Assembly (NCBI GenBank): GCA_963920765.1
Contig: OY987242.1
Coordinates: 1,882,289 to 1,946,288 of the forward strand
Direction: 5' to 3'
Origin: Ulota crispa
Lineage: Eukaryota; Streptophyta; Bryopsida; Orthotrichales; Orthotrichaceae
Length of the DNA stretch: 64,000 bases
A program made the position numbers and the translations under genes. Positions 35,104 through 46,394 of the stretch are shown in pieces. The notes beneath the pieces are model-generated. The model was not told where the DNA came from. It saw only the letters and a program-made list of their open reading frames with translations, and ran no database searches. Position 1 is the stretch's first letter. Every line of letters starts with the position of its first letter.

Positions 35104-35431
35104 GTCCATCCTGTTCAACATCAAAGACGAGAAGAACCCGGACTTCCGGCGCCGCATTCTGCTCGGCAAAATCAGCCCCAAAGCCATCGTCACCATGACT
35201 ACCGACGACATGGCCAGTGATCACCGGAAGAAGCAGACGCAAAACATCAAAGCCAAGGCCATGTTTGAGTGCGAGAGGGGCGTCCAGGCCACAACCTCCA
35301 CCGAGTAGTTCAAGTGCCACAAGTGCTTGCAACGGAAGACCACCTACTTTCAGATGCAAACCCGAAGTGCCAATGAACCCATGACTACTTTTATCACTTG
35401 CTTGAATTGTAACGCCCACTGGAAATTCTAA

Positions 35432-36469
35432 GCTGGCCAGTGTGCCGGTGCCAATCCTGCTCTTCAGTTACTCGATGGATGCCAAGGTACCTTCTGTAAT
35501 TTATTACTTGAGTTGTTTGTTGCGATTTCAATGTGTGATACCTACGGTGTGTTCTTCATCTAGCATTTTATTGGGAGGCTTTTTGCCATGCTGTTGGATA
35601 ATACTCTACATTAACTTAGAGCATCATTCTGTAGTCCACCCCAAAGATTTCATCACTAAGAAATAGTGTTTCTTATTTGCAAGGTAATATGCTCTTAAAC
35701 CGTCACTTTGAGGGCTGGTGTGCCTTTCATGAGTTTCCAAGACAAGAAGATTTTTTTGTCTAATTTTGAGGCAAAGAGAAATAGATGTCAAATGTATCAC
35801 AATTTTTTCCACTTTTTTTGAAGCATTATTGAATTGTTGATGAATGTTCAAAGTTTTTTTTAATGACATCTATTTGTGATTCTAAGTTTTTCATAAACCG
35901 TTCCCTTGCAACTTGTAGAGAGATGAGGTGAAATTGAGGAACATGATTGGCTCTTGTAATAAAACCTACCTTTCATTTTATGACTTAAAGAGGTCCATTC
36001 AAGGACCACTTCATATATGTTCTTGAACTACCTATGGAATGTTTCACAAGAGAGGGGTCGCAATTCAAGCACATTACCTTAGTGTATCTTGTTTCTAGTG
36101 TTGATCACTTGTTTCCCCTACCCATTGAGCTAGGTGAAATAACAAATCATCTGATAACAAGCCTCTTGGTTTGCAAAAGCAAAAAGATTTACCATCATTG
36201 GTTATACAACCTACTAATTGTTCAAAAAAAATAGTGTTAGGAGTTGTTGTGGAGAAGGAAAATGTAATTTTTGTTGTGTCAAGGAGAATATTTTGACGGG
36301 TTTAGTACGCATTGCTCCCTTTTCCAAAAGTCTCCCTATCTTGTTGTTTTACAATAAAGGTGGAGATGCTCTTATATTAGAGATGTAGAACATAAAAAAA
36401 ATATCCACAATTTACTTTATGTGAAAGACTATGGAATTAGGTGTTGCATATTGCTTTTCATTTCTTGTT
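35432..36469. other. Region downstream of the TFIIS locus, nothing recognised
   Basis: It probably begins with what was the TFIIS 3' UTR. No gene or element boundary is visible before the TTAA at 36470. Confidence 0.4.
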
Positions 36470-36473
36470 TTAA

Positions 36474-37351
36474 CTCCTAAAAGATCAAGGAGCCCACTTT
36501 GGGCTTTTGGGATATTTGGGCAAGCATTTCTCAAGTAAATACAAAAGATAAGATTGTGAAAATGAGGGTGTATATGCTTATATTGAAAAGCTTGCATACT
36601 TTCCAAAAAAAATGGAATTGAATAAATTCTGAGTGAGATATGGTACCAAATGTGATAGATGTCAACATAAGCATCCTCAAAAAAATTCAAAAACTAAGGG
36701 ATTGAGGAAGGGTGTTGCCCAAATAGTGGTCAAAAGCACTTTAATATGGCTTGGTCAATGGGCAAAATTTGCAATTAACTCTCCTTGACTATGTAAGAAC
36801 TTCTATTTTACTTTATTTTAAAACAAAATTATTTTGGCAAGTATTCTCACATGATGTTCTAGGTTTACACTGTATGGATTTTGTAATTGAGATTTATTTC
36901 TATAAGAATCTCTTTGGTAAAATTTTCTTAGTGTAATGACAATTTGAACAAATTAAGCAATTCCCGCTTCTGATTTTTTTCCAATATGTTTTAAGCATTG
37001 AGTGATCATGAAATTTGTATGGCACATAGCCAACTTCATGCTCTACAATAAAGTTAAGTTGCACAAGAAATTCATAAAGTGGAAGATATCATTTTGTTTG
37101 AATGACCAAAAAAAAAATTGACTCATAAGAGAAGCTTCAAAAAAAATTGCCCCTACTTTTAGTGTTATAATCTAATGAAGTATGCCCTCACAAAGTTTGA
37201 ATTTTTGACAGGATGTACATAAGCAAGTGAAAAAATAGATCTTACTGTTAAAGTATTGAAAAAAATTCAAAATTTTGACTTACTAATCATTTTATTGAGA
37301 GAGGTCAATTTTGAGCCATTTGACCATGTAAACACAAAAGAACTTTAGGGG
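36474..37351. mobile_element. TTAA-type element, 878 bp
   Basis: It is flanked by TTAA at 36470-36473 and 37352-37355. Its ends are TCCTAAAAGATCAAGG and AAAGAACTTTAGGGG. The right TTAA is shared with the next element. No transposase frame is present. Confidence 0.72.
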
Positions 37352-37355
37352 TTAA

Positions 37356-37577
37356 CTCCTCAAGTACACAGAGTGCCGCTGCAACCAGTAGAATACGAGG
37401 TGTTTTTCTTGTTTTTGGACTAGATTCACACCTTTACTACATTTGAGATCAACAAAGAAGTTGGAGAATTATAGATCAGAGCCGTTCTAGTGAGCTACTG
37501 GAGATCCCAAATTAAAACTTCTTTTTGGTAGCAAATGCCAATTATATATTAGCGTATATATTATGCCCTATGGTCCT
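37356..37577 (+). mobile_element. TTAA-type MITE, ~225-bp family A, copy 1
   Basis: It lies exactly between the TTAA at 37352-37355 and the TTAA at 37578-37581. The interior (TTGAGATCAACAAAGAAGTT, GAGATCCCAAATTA, GGTAGCAAATGCC) matches 42550-42775 and 58038-58253. Confidence 0.88.
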
Positions 37578-37581
37578 TTAA

Positions 37582-38223
37582 CCCCAAAGTGACATTGCAT
37601 TTCTGGGGCTTTTAGGAATTTGCTCTAATTTGAACAAAAGCCAAAATTTTGATAAGCTATATCAATTTTTTTGAATTGTAACCATATAAAATCAAATGAG
37701 ATATGTTAGAGATCTCATTAGAAAAGAAAACACAACAATATCTCTTATGGATTGAAAGATTATAATGTTTGATCATGAGGGTGTTAAAACTGTGAAAGTG
37801 ATTTGAAGTCTTTCAATTTTCTTTTCACATGTCAAATTTAAAAAGTTGGTCACCAAAAATATGAGGTTAAAGGGCCTAACATGCATAATCCCAACCAATT
37901 TATGACTTCTCAAAATCTACTTTACAATTTTTTTAAATGAATTTCTAATGTGACTTTTTCTCAAAGATCTAGTGTATTTGAGGCCCATTCCCAAGAGCCC
38001 TCAACACTACATAAAGTCAAGATTGCAATGAACACCTGTGCACAAAATCTTGAATAGAAAAATCATAATCAATCATCTGCAAAATCAGATTGTTGAATTT
38101 AAAACTAAGCTTCATAAAGAACCTTTCAAAAATATAAACTACTAAAAATAGTAATTTGGTTGGGTTTAATTTAACTTCAAAAATTAGTCGAGGACAGTTT
38201 CTGTCCCTAATGTCGCTTTAGAG
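37582..38223 (+). mobile_element. TTAA-type MITE, ~645-bp family, copy 1
   Basis: It begins CCCCAAAGTGACATTGC and ends TAATGTCGCTTTAGAG, with TTAA at 37578-37581 and 38224-38227. The interior matches 38931-39501 and 39514-40158. Confidence 0.88.
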
Positions 38224-38552
38224 TTAAGGTTAAAGGATTAACGGCTAACAGTTGCATCAAAGACATGTATTTAAAATTCTTTATGCAATAGTTGGCCAAC
38301 AAAATTGGTTTTGGTTTGAGTTGGGTTACAAGTTTAGCAAGGCTACTTGGAAAACTATCCTTGGGGGATCCTGACACAATCAAAGTAGGCAATGTTTTGT
38401 AGGTGCTGTGAAGGATCTCCTACTTTGAAGTAAACTTCCCAGATTTGTGAAAATCAAATCTCACCATTAAGGGTTTGTCTAATTCCATTGTCAAATGTTG
38501 AAATGAAGACACTTGGACATACCAAGCTTTACACATAAAGCACATAAAGTAA

Positions 38553-38923
38553 GGGGCAACTAGGCAGACACCCCACAATTCAACCCCCACAGTTCAACCT
38601 ATTAAATTTGCGATTGTTATTACGTTGAAATATGGAATAAAATCAAAACAATACATTAATGTACATCTACGTCTACAAGTGGTGCAAACATACAACAAAT
38701 ATGTCTCATTTGTGACACGGTCAAGAGTTAAACTTGTAAATGAAGGGAACGGCTGGTTTGACTCTTGACCATATCACAAATGAAGCATATTTATTGTATG
38801 TTCTCTTGTAGAAGCAGATGTACCCTAAAATTGATTTTTTTCATATTTCAACATAATAATAGTCTCAAATTTAATAGGCTAGGCTACGGGGGTGGTCGCT
38901 ATGGGGGTGGCCTAATCGCTCCC
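38553..38923. mobile_element. hAT-like MITE, family with GACACCCCC ends, copy 1
   Basis: The left end is GGGGCAACTAGGCAGACACC; the right end, reverse-complemented, is GGGAGCGATTAGGCCACCCC. Its core with TTTGTGACACGGTCAAGAGT and its inverted partner matches 52736-53140. The target duplication has decayed; a TTAA element starts 3 bp beyond. Confidence 0.8.
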
Positions 38924-38930
38924 TTCTTAA

Positions 38931-39501
38931 CCCCTAAATGCCCAAGTTAGGCCTTTTTGAGCTTCTTGGAATTTTCATGGAACTGAACACTCTACCAACT
39001 TTTTAATAAACTTCATCAAGTTTTTTATAATTGTAACTATACAAATCCAAACTAAACATGTTAGAGAGTACATGAAAAAATAAAACACAACAATATCACT
39101 TATAGTTTGAAAGATTATGATGTTTGAATATGAGGGTGTTAAAACTACAAAAGTGATTTGAAGTCTTCCAGTCCTCATGGTCACCAAATGAATATGAGGT
39201 TTGAGGTCATTACATGTCTAACTTTAATCAATTTACAACTTTCAAAATCTACTCCTACAATATTTTTAAATGGGTTTCTAATGTGGATTTTTCTCCAAGC
39301 TTTAGTGTATTTGAGGCTCATTTTCAAGATCTTCCAACACTAAAAAACTCAAGATTGTAGTAGACACCCTTGTACAAAATCTTGAGTAGAAAAATTAAAC
39401 TTCAAAACAAATTCATATTGAAAAAAAAACACTGAAAATAGTGATTTGATAAGATAGTCTTCATCTTCAAAGTTTTGGAAAGACCCTTGGGCATTTAGGG
39501 G
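38931..39501 (+). mobile_element. TTAA-type MITE, ~645-bp family, copy 2
   Basis: TTAA at 38927-38930 is followed by CCCCTAAATGCCCAAG; the right end is CTTGGGCATTTAGGGG at 39501. TTTAGGGA then separates it from the next TTAA, suggesting a small end duplication. The interior lacks about 70 bp relative to the other two copies. Confidence 0.88.
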
Positions 39502-39513
39502 TTTAGGGATTAA

Positions 39514-40158
39514 CCCCTAAATGCCCAAGGCCTTTCTGAACTTCTTGGCACTTTCAGGAAAGTGAACAATCAATCAATCTTTTCATGAATCTCATCAAGT
39601 TTTTTTAAATTGTAACCGTACAAATTTAAACTTGACGTGTTAGAGATTACATGGAAAAAGAAAACATGACAATATCACTTATAGTTTGAAAGATTATAAC
39701 ATTTGAACATGAGGGTGTTAAATTTGCAAAAGTGACTTGATGTTTTCTAATCCTCATTTCACATGTCAAATCTAAAAAGTTGGTCATTAAAAAAATATGA
39801 GGTTTAAGGTCATTACATGTTTAACCTCAACCAATTTACGGCTTTCAAAATCTACTCTTGTATTTTTTTTAAATGGATTTCTAATGTAGATTTTTCTCCA
39901 AGCTCTAGTATATTTGAGGCTCATTTTCAAGATCTTCCAACACTAGTCCACTGCAATCTTGAGTTTTCACCCTTGTACAAATTCTTGAATAGAAAAATTA
40001 AGAACATTCATTTTCAAAATCAGATTTTTGATGTTGAAAATAGACTTCAAAAAGAATTTGTGTTCAAAAGAAAATACCAAGAATAGTGATTTGATAAGAT
40101 TTTATTTGTCTTCAAAGTTTTGCGAACACCCAAATTGGGTGCCTTGTGCATTTAGGGG
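39514..40158 (+). mobile_element. TTAA-type MITE, ~645-bp family, copy 3
   Basis: It is flanked by TTAA at 39510-39513 and 40159-40162. Its ends are CCCCTAAATGCCCAAGG and CCTTGTGCATTTAGGGG. It directly follows copy 2 in the same orientation. Confidence 0.92.
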
Positions 40159-40162
40159 TTAA

Positions 40163-40813
40163 CGGAAGGGGGATGTTCACAAACGCAACCAGATGACACT
40201 ACAACAGAAAAATCTCACATTGCATACAAATACACAAGGCTCCAGTACAGATCACAACTGATATTCCTGAATTTGGTTTTAATTCATTGCAGATGTAAGC
40301 CAATCCACCTGGCATTTCATGGCATGTCCGCCACAGAAAAAATACGCATCTCAATCTTCCACAGAGCCCTTGGGCTACGCAGTGGAGAGATGGACACTTC
40401 TGTAGTAATGTATAAGAAGCTGCAAGTCTACAAAATTGCTGCTCTGCCATACAAGGCAGGCACTTTCCTTCCCCACACCACCGTTATGTACAGGCTAGGC
40501 CAAATGTTTTCAACGACTACTGCATGGAGAGTTGGCTGTTGCCACGAAACTAAAATTACAGACAAAATGCAAGTCCTGAGACGGCTGTAACAGTCTCTGG
40601 AACAGATCCCAGGACATGGAAAGCATGACCCCATCAATAACCTTGCACAGGAGTTGCCCCTAAATCTCCCTGCCTGGGGTAGTACGAGAAACAACACGAG
40701 ATTGCTTCCGGGAGCGGAACAAGAGCCCAGTCCTCTACAAGGCCCACTGCACAGGGCAGATGTCCAGCAGGGGTCCAGTCATCACAGAAGTGCTGAAAGC
40801 AATTTGCTGGCCA
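40163..40813 (-). other. Likely 3' UTR and downstream region of DNAJ8
   Basis: GC is higher than in the transposon-rich flank. It lies directly downstream of the DNAJ8 stop on the minus strand. Several open frames on both strands show no domain. A 3' UTR is the simplest reading. Confidence 0.45.
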
Positions 40814-41785
40814 CTACGTGGCATAGTTGATGTGATCCGAGTAGTCCCGGGTGCCAGCCCCTTCCCAGCCCATCCACTCTTCCCAGTCCTCCCAGGAGTC
40901 GTCCCCCACGCCCATAAACCCTTCCAAATTGTCGGACAGGTCGTCCTCAAACTCCCCAAACTGAGTTGTCTTGTTCAAAAGCGACTGCAAAAAATGACAA
41001 GCACAGGATCAGTGACCAAAAACAAAAACATTCAGAAAATTTTGCAGAAAATTAAAGCAGGGACACCCAAAAAACCACCAGTAGGTACCAACTATCGAAG
41101 AAGCACTTTTATAAAATCTACCCTAATACAAAAATAACTCATTCCTAGACACTTTGGAATTTGCGAGCTCAAAAAGAGTAGATAATTTATTGACAAGCGT
41201 AACGTTCATAACTGTACTCCACAGCAAACCCAGTAGGTGCCTCATTGTAGAAGAAGTGACTTCAGGACGTATACCACTAAACTTATGCCCTTCGTAGCTT
41301 CTCTATTGTAAGGTACCCACACAAAGCCTGCTTTTGAAGCGTTGCAAATCCCTTTCGTTCGCCAAAAACAACGCTTGAATTTTATGAGGTACTAATAATA
41401 GAAACTCCGCTGAGCATTGTAGGGTGCCAGCTAAGAGAAATCGGTAAGAAAGAATCGGAGAGCTTGGAGGCCATACCTCATAAGCAAAGTTGATCTGTTG
41501 AAAATTGGTAGTGCAGTGGTTGCCGTCACAGACATCTGGATGATACTGGAGCGCCAGGCGTCTATAGGCCCTCTTGATCTCATGCTTGGTGGCGCCTGGT
41601 GACAGGCCCAGTGTGGTGTGAGGGTCGCGCACTGCATTCCCTGCATACGCCACGGCAACCATGCCATGGACAGAGCTCCTCTTTCTCGGACTACAGCTCG
41701 AGCTTACACTTCGAGGCGACAACGACACTAGCGACTCCCCCTGGAACGGGCTTCGGCACACACGGATAGCTTTGCAAGTAATCAT
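40814..41785 (-). CDS. DNAJ8: Chloroplast J-domain protein, DnaJ8 type
   Basis: J-domain proteins stimulate Hsp70 ATPase activity; J8 is a small plastid protein of plants. Minus-strand exon 1 is 41785-41477 and exon 2 is 40984-40814, with a GT-AG intron (donor GTATGG, acceptor TTTTTTGCAG), phase 0, giving 159 residues. Residues 1-50 are rich in Ser, Arg and Val with almost no acidic residues, as in a transit peptide. The J domain runs from about 54 to 103: DPHTTLGLSPGATKHEIKRA, then RRLALQYHPDVC with the HPD triad at 82-84, then NFQQINFAYE. The C-terminal tail carries the acidic, Trp-rich block characteristic of J8 (SWEDWEEWMGWEGAGTRDYS), which separates it from other small plastid J proteins. 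The first in-frame ATG at 41785 gives a complete transit peptide. The gene appears intact. Confidence 0.93.
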
Positions 41786-42545
41786 CTTTGATTGTGTCAC
41801 AAAAGAGGGCGGTACAAAAGTGCTGTTTCGAAATAGCGTTTCCCTTCACCTTCTTTGTTCAATTTGAGCGCTGATGGAGGTGCCGCGGTACCACTAAACC
41901 CACCACCAGAGGCAATGAAAAGAAACTACGACACAACAACTATGGTTTCAAAATGAAAAAGAGAAGCTAATGGTTCTTTCGACAAATTGCGAGTATGATC
42001 TCAAAGGGTCACAACCTTCCTTGCTCTTCGTAAGCGTAACGACAGCAACCAAACGCCACCACCCCTATAAAAGCTGCAATCAAAACTGGAAAATTTGATA
42101 CTACACTGCTCTGAAACACGGTATAAGGAACGCGAAAATACAGACCACTGTGATCACAGGAAGGCAAGGTAGAAGCAAGGAAGCGGCTGATGAGGAAGAG
42201 AGCCTTGGAGCAGAGGCGAATGTTATATAGCGATAGAGACGCGGGTTTGGGGGTCGCTGACGCGGATGTGGGCCCCATCGTTTATCTGAATTTGATCGAC
42301 GGACGTGTAAGTTTTACAGCTAATGTGCTGTTATCCTATCTTCTGAAGATAAACACGAAAGTTATGACTAGTTTCAAAGTCGTGCTTTGGGTCAGTAACA
42401 TTTTAGGGGAAATTATAAATACGGGCATGAAAATAAAAAATATTACATGTACAGGGGCATAATTTCAAAAAAATTACAAACAGGGAGATAATTTAAAGGT
42501 AATTTGTAAATTTTTGTAATTTTTTTGGTTTGGAAGTTTTTTGAT
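41786..42545 (-). promoter_or_regulatory. Promoter and 5' leader region of DNAJ8
   Basis: About 500 bp upstream of the DNAJ8 start stays moderately GC-rich before composition falls at ~42350. No definite TATA box or upstream exon was identified. Confidence 0.35.
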
Positions 42546-42549
42546 TTAA

Positions 42550-42775
42550 CCCTTAAATGTCAGAAAGGTTCTTTGCAACCAGTTCAATATAGGATATTTT
42601 TCTTGTATTTGTAATGGATCGACACCTGTACTACATTTGAGATCAACAAAAAAGTTGGAATATAGATAAACGCGGTTCTAATGAGTTATTTGAGATCCCA
42701 AGTTAAAATTTCTCGTTGGTAGCAAATGCCAAATATAAGGCAACGTATCTACTATACCCTTGGGACATTTAAGGG
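42550..42775 (+). mobile_element. TTAA-type MITE, ~225-bp family A, copy 2
   Basis: It is flanked by TTAA at 42546-42549 and 42776-42779. Its ends are CCCTTAAATGTCAGAAAGG and GGGACATTTAAGGG. The interior matches 37356 and 58038. Confidence 0.93.
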
Positions 42776-42779
42776 TTAA

Positions 42780-44418
42780 ATACATCAAAATGATTACATT
42801 AAATGCTAGTGAAATTTCAAAAAAATTAGAAGTTTTTCCAAAAATTGTCAAACCCTTTATTGAAACTTCTTTGTTTAGGCTTGATTTGGAAAGGCATTTA
42901 AGTTTTTTGAAAGTCAATTAACATTTCATGTGATGTATTTAAATCAACCAATGTCAAGACCAAAACAAATTACAAAGATTTACAACTTATTTTGAAACTG
43001 TGCCCATATCTGTAATATTTTTCATTTTCATACCCTATTTGTAATTTCCCAATACTTTATCTAAAGCACAGCTCTATAAATAATATTGGAGTTATCCTTT
43101 TCACTCATAGACTTTTAAAGTTCAAAACCATTTTCAAAAACGAAAACGAAAAACAATTACAAATAAAATAAAGACTTCTTCTTGATGGAAACTTCAGTAG
43201 AAAATTCATCAAGGTCACCAAGTTCAGATTGACTTCTATTTTTTCTTATGACTAGGGGCCAACTTCCATGGGCCATTCGAACCGGCCACACCGATTGGTT
43301 GAAATCCTCAAAATTCTCATGCTTCTCACTAGAACTTACTAGATCACCATTTCTAATTTTCAATTTTACTACTTTCTAGCAAACTTCCGTGCACAGTTTA
43401 TAACTTGTCTGTGGTTTCTTGGCTATTGGAAGTTGATCCCAAGTCTCAGCACCCCACTTTGTCATGTCTACAGAAATTTTATTCTATGAGAAATAACTTT
43501 CACGAAGAAATTATTTTTACTTATATTATATTTTTTACAAAATGAATGGAAAATGTAACGCAACATAATAGAGGAACCCAATAACAGTTGCACTAAAATT
43601 TCAATGGTCAAAGAGCATGAGACTTTCTTCCCATCTGCTTGACTGAAATAAGTGATTATGAAAAATTGAACTTCAAACTAATCTCTAACGTTAGTAGGTG
43701 CATTTTTTGTATTACATGCGGAAGCATGATTTGTGCAACAAGGTGTTGGTTTTCTTTGTTTTCATGCATGCTTTAGCTTTTTTTTTTCTTTTGAACATTT
43801 TCTTTTGAACATTTATTACTAGAATCTCATCTCAATTTCACTCTAACAACCTTAACTCAATTGGCAAAACAATTGGACAGCTTTACCAAATCCCTCCATA
43901 GAAACATGAAGGTGGCCAAATTTTTAATGAAAACTCATAACAGAAATTACTGATGAATGTGCACACATGGATGGTCCTATCCAATTCTCCCTTACATGCA
44001 TGCATTTTATAGTACATGTAGCTCAACCGATGAATAGACCAAAAAACTTTCCCTGTCATGTCTCTTTCTAAAATTGCATGTCAGCTTGTGGGGGTCCAGT
44101 TTGGGTGTTTGAAGTGGAACTGAGAGAACACATGATTTGCATGAGCTTCGATAAATGATTGATTCATTGTGTGCATTTTGGGTGGCTGTTGCAGGAATTT
44201 TTGTGGCTCTGGATGAAAGTGGCATTTCTGAAATCTGCATAAAAAGACGGGTCCTATTCCGCAGGTGGCTGTGGAGTTGTGGACCATGTGAAGCGTGAAC
44301 TTTGCAGATAATAATTTGAAAAGTGTGCTGGGGCGATCTTTGTCATAGTACTGCAGAATGCTCTCCAGTTTCCATTGATGATGAATATCATAAAGCCGTC
44401 ATCGTCAATATAACTCAA
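42780..44418. other. Intergenic DNA, nothing firmly recognised
   Basis: The sequence is AT-rich. A slightly more GC-rich patch at 44085-44310 has short open frames but no supported exon. Confidence 0.4.
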
Positions 44419-45148
44419 CCCCTAAAAGCCCACTTGTCCTTCGGGAAATGGATTTTGGGCAGCTCACTACAAGTGTATGTTTCATTTTTTGTTTGAAATT
44501 TTCACACATGATGTGTCAAAGGAATAGCTTTAAGGTCCAACAATTTTCATGACTTTTAACTACATGGTTTAAAAGTTATTGCATGATATGTTGTTTTTTT
44601 AAACTTTGGGCAGCCTAGGCAGCTTAAATTTTTTTTTTTTAAATTACATTTTTTTGAGTTTTCTATTTGGAATTGGTTCTTTAGACCTATATGTATGTGG
44701 GAAGCTTTGAATCATTGGATTTCAATAAGTTAGGCAAAAGTTACAAGAAGTTTTAGTTTGTGGGTAGGTATGGAGTCTCTTAAAACCATACCTCTATGCA
44801 AAAGAAAACTTCTTGTAACTTTTGCCTAACTTATTGAAATCCAATGATTCAAAACTTTCCACATACATATATGTCTAAAGAACCAATTCCAAAAAGAAGA
44901 CTAAAAAAAATGTAATTTTTAAAGAAGGTTTTTGAGCTGCCCAGGCTGCCCGGAGTTCAAAAAAAACAACAAATCATGCAATAACTTTTGAACCCTGTGG
45001 TCAAAAGTTATGAAAATTGTTGGACTTTAAAACTATTCCTTTGGCACATCATTTGTGAAAATTTCAAAGAAAAAAGATGAAACATACACTTGTAGTGAGC
45101 TGCCCAAAATCCATATGTTGCCAAAAATAATGCTTGGACCTTTAGGGG
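44419..45148. mobile_element. TTAA-type hairpin element, 730 bp
   Basis: It begins CCCCTAAAAGCCCACTTG and ends TGCTTGGACCTTTAGGGG followed by TTAA (45149-45152); the left flank is TCAA. Almost the whole element folds on itself: blocks such as GGGCAGCTCACTACAAGTGT and GCAAAAGTTACAAGAAGTTT on the left recur reverse-complemented on the right, with a short centre near 44785. It shares interior blocks with the ~930-bp family. Confidence 0.85.
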
Positions 45149-45157
45149 TTAAGTTAA

Positions 45158-45385
45158 CCCATGAGCGCCCAGTTGACAGTATATTGTTGATGGGCCCACA
45201 AAATTTATCTCACTTTTTCTCTCAATCTATACGAACAAAACAGTCATGGTTGATCCCATCAGTAAAAAAGGTAGTCCTTTTTCAAATCTTGCAATCACTT
45301 TTTTTGAATGTAGTTTTCCAAGTTGTGGTGGCCATTAAACCCCCATTTACTCCTAAACCCTAAAATAACTCTGGGCGCTCAGGGG
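45158..45385 (+). mobile_element. TTAA-type MITE, ~225-bp family B, copy 1
   Basis: It is flanked by TTAA at 45154-45157 and 45386-45389. Its ends are CCCATGAGCGCCCAG and CTGGGCGCTCAGGGG. The interior (TTGACAGTATATTGTTGATG, GTAGTCCTTTTTCAAATC) matches 51169-51384. One base separates its TTAA from that of the preceding element. Confidence 0.92.
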
Positions 45386-45667
45386 TTAATAGCCGTGGTT
45401 CATAAACTTTGGTTGTAGTAAGCGAAGGGTGAGTCATCACTTACCATAATGAGGAATTGCACTCATATGACCAGGAACTGCCTTTCTTTGCCCGGTCAGT
45501 AATTTGCAAACGTACTTTGACATGACCCTATTTCTGGCAGATGAATCACTGCATAAATCTTGCAAACTGTTTCAGATCTGTTTCTAGGTCAGTCACACTA
45601 CCCTTGCCTGTCACCTCACTCGCCTGGAGTTACAAATGTGATCTTCATAATTAGCAATATTTGCTAA

Positions 45668-46206
45668 CCCCTAAGTGCTCAATTGATCATTTTCTGGTTG
45701 CTTCCCGTTTTTTGTGGGCTGTCCAAAATGCAAAAAAACATTTAAAACAAAAAAAAACTATTAAATAGAAAATCAAGTCTATTTTTCAACTTAACTTGAA
45801 TTGTGTCAATTCAAGTTAAATTCCATCAAGGAGAATTTTTCAAAAACAAACACCTTAATATTTACTAGTGTTATAAAGCTTTCTATTTTGGGAAACAAAT
45901 GGTGTTCTCTCCTTTCAAAAAATTGCATTTTTTAAATTTACAATAGAATGTATGTTTCTAACCAATCACATCAAATTTTAAAATCTATGAATGAGATTTG
46001 TAATTTTGGTGAATATTAAATGGTAAATGCTTCTAAATTCATTAAATAAAAATCCAAAGCTATTTTTTTTAATGTTTGACTATATGGATAATTACTCAAC
46101 ATCATGATTCTTGTTTTCTCTTTTGCAGCAAACTTCATCAAAGTTACATAAGTATTATTTTATAATACATCTATGTTTTGCCCTTACCCCCTTGGGCATT
46201 TTGGGG
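45668..46206 (-). mobile_element. TTAA-type MITE, ~540-bp family, copy 2
   Basis: Its ends are CCCCTAAGTGCTCAATTG and CCCCCTTGGGCATTTTGGGG; the flanks are CTAA (decayed) and TTAA (46207-46210). It is the reverse-oriented relative of 482 and 60625. Confidence 0.88.
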
Positions 46207-46394
46207 TTAAAAGGGAAAACACTAAATTTTTGTATTCAAGTTTTAACGCTTGTGCTACAAAGAAAAATGGTGTCAGTGTTGAAAAAATAGTTGCCATCCA
46301 TTGTCACTGGGGCATCCTCCTTGCAACCTTATACAATTCTCACTACGTACTATTGAATAGATTTTACTACAAAAATTGAAACTACTAGGTGTAA

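Larger units (their letters stand above)
28949..35431 (+). pseudogene. TFIIS-like transcription elongation factor, interrupted before the zinc ribbon
   Basis: TFIIS rescues arrested RNA polymerase II by stimulating transcript cleavage. Exons 28949-29134, 30123-30667 and 35104-35431 join with good GT-AG sites and conserved phases. Domain I (residues 1-93) has AEAELLELFEKA, ALLLSTQVGKRLRKLTKH and LLQDWRKVV. A linker with eight Thr follows. Domain II (about 186-300) has RDRIREMLVDGLGKVC, KYRSILFNIKDEKNPDFRRR and MASDHRKKQ. Codon 312 is TAG (35306-35308), where relatives have a Gln-type residue before FKC. Past it, the same frame continues for 40 codons through [23 protein letters not shown] and [10 protein letters not shown] to TAA. 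The stop alone removes the ribbon, leaving 311 residues. In addition the catalytic Asp-Glu pair reads Asn-Glu, and the usual final Cys is absent. It is either a pseudogene or a polymerase-binding form without cleavage activity. Intron 2 is 4.4 kb and carries two MITEs. Confidence 0.85.

Noticed and set aside
42009-42462. Overlapping frames on both strands upstream of DNAJ8
   Set aside because: They lie in the promoter or leader region, have no known domain and no splice support.
44085-44310. Possible exon reading through GIFVALDESGISEIC
   Set aside because: It is open and follows a GTTGCAG acceptor-like site, but there is no partner exon, no known domain and competing open frames.
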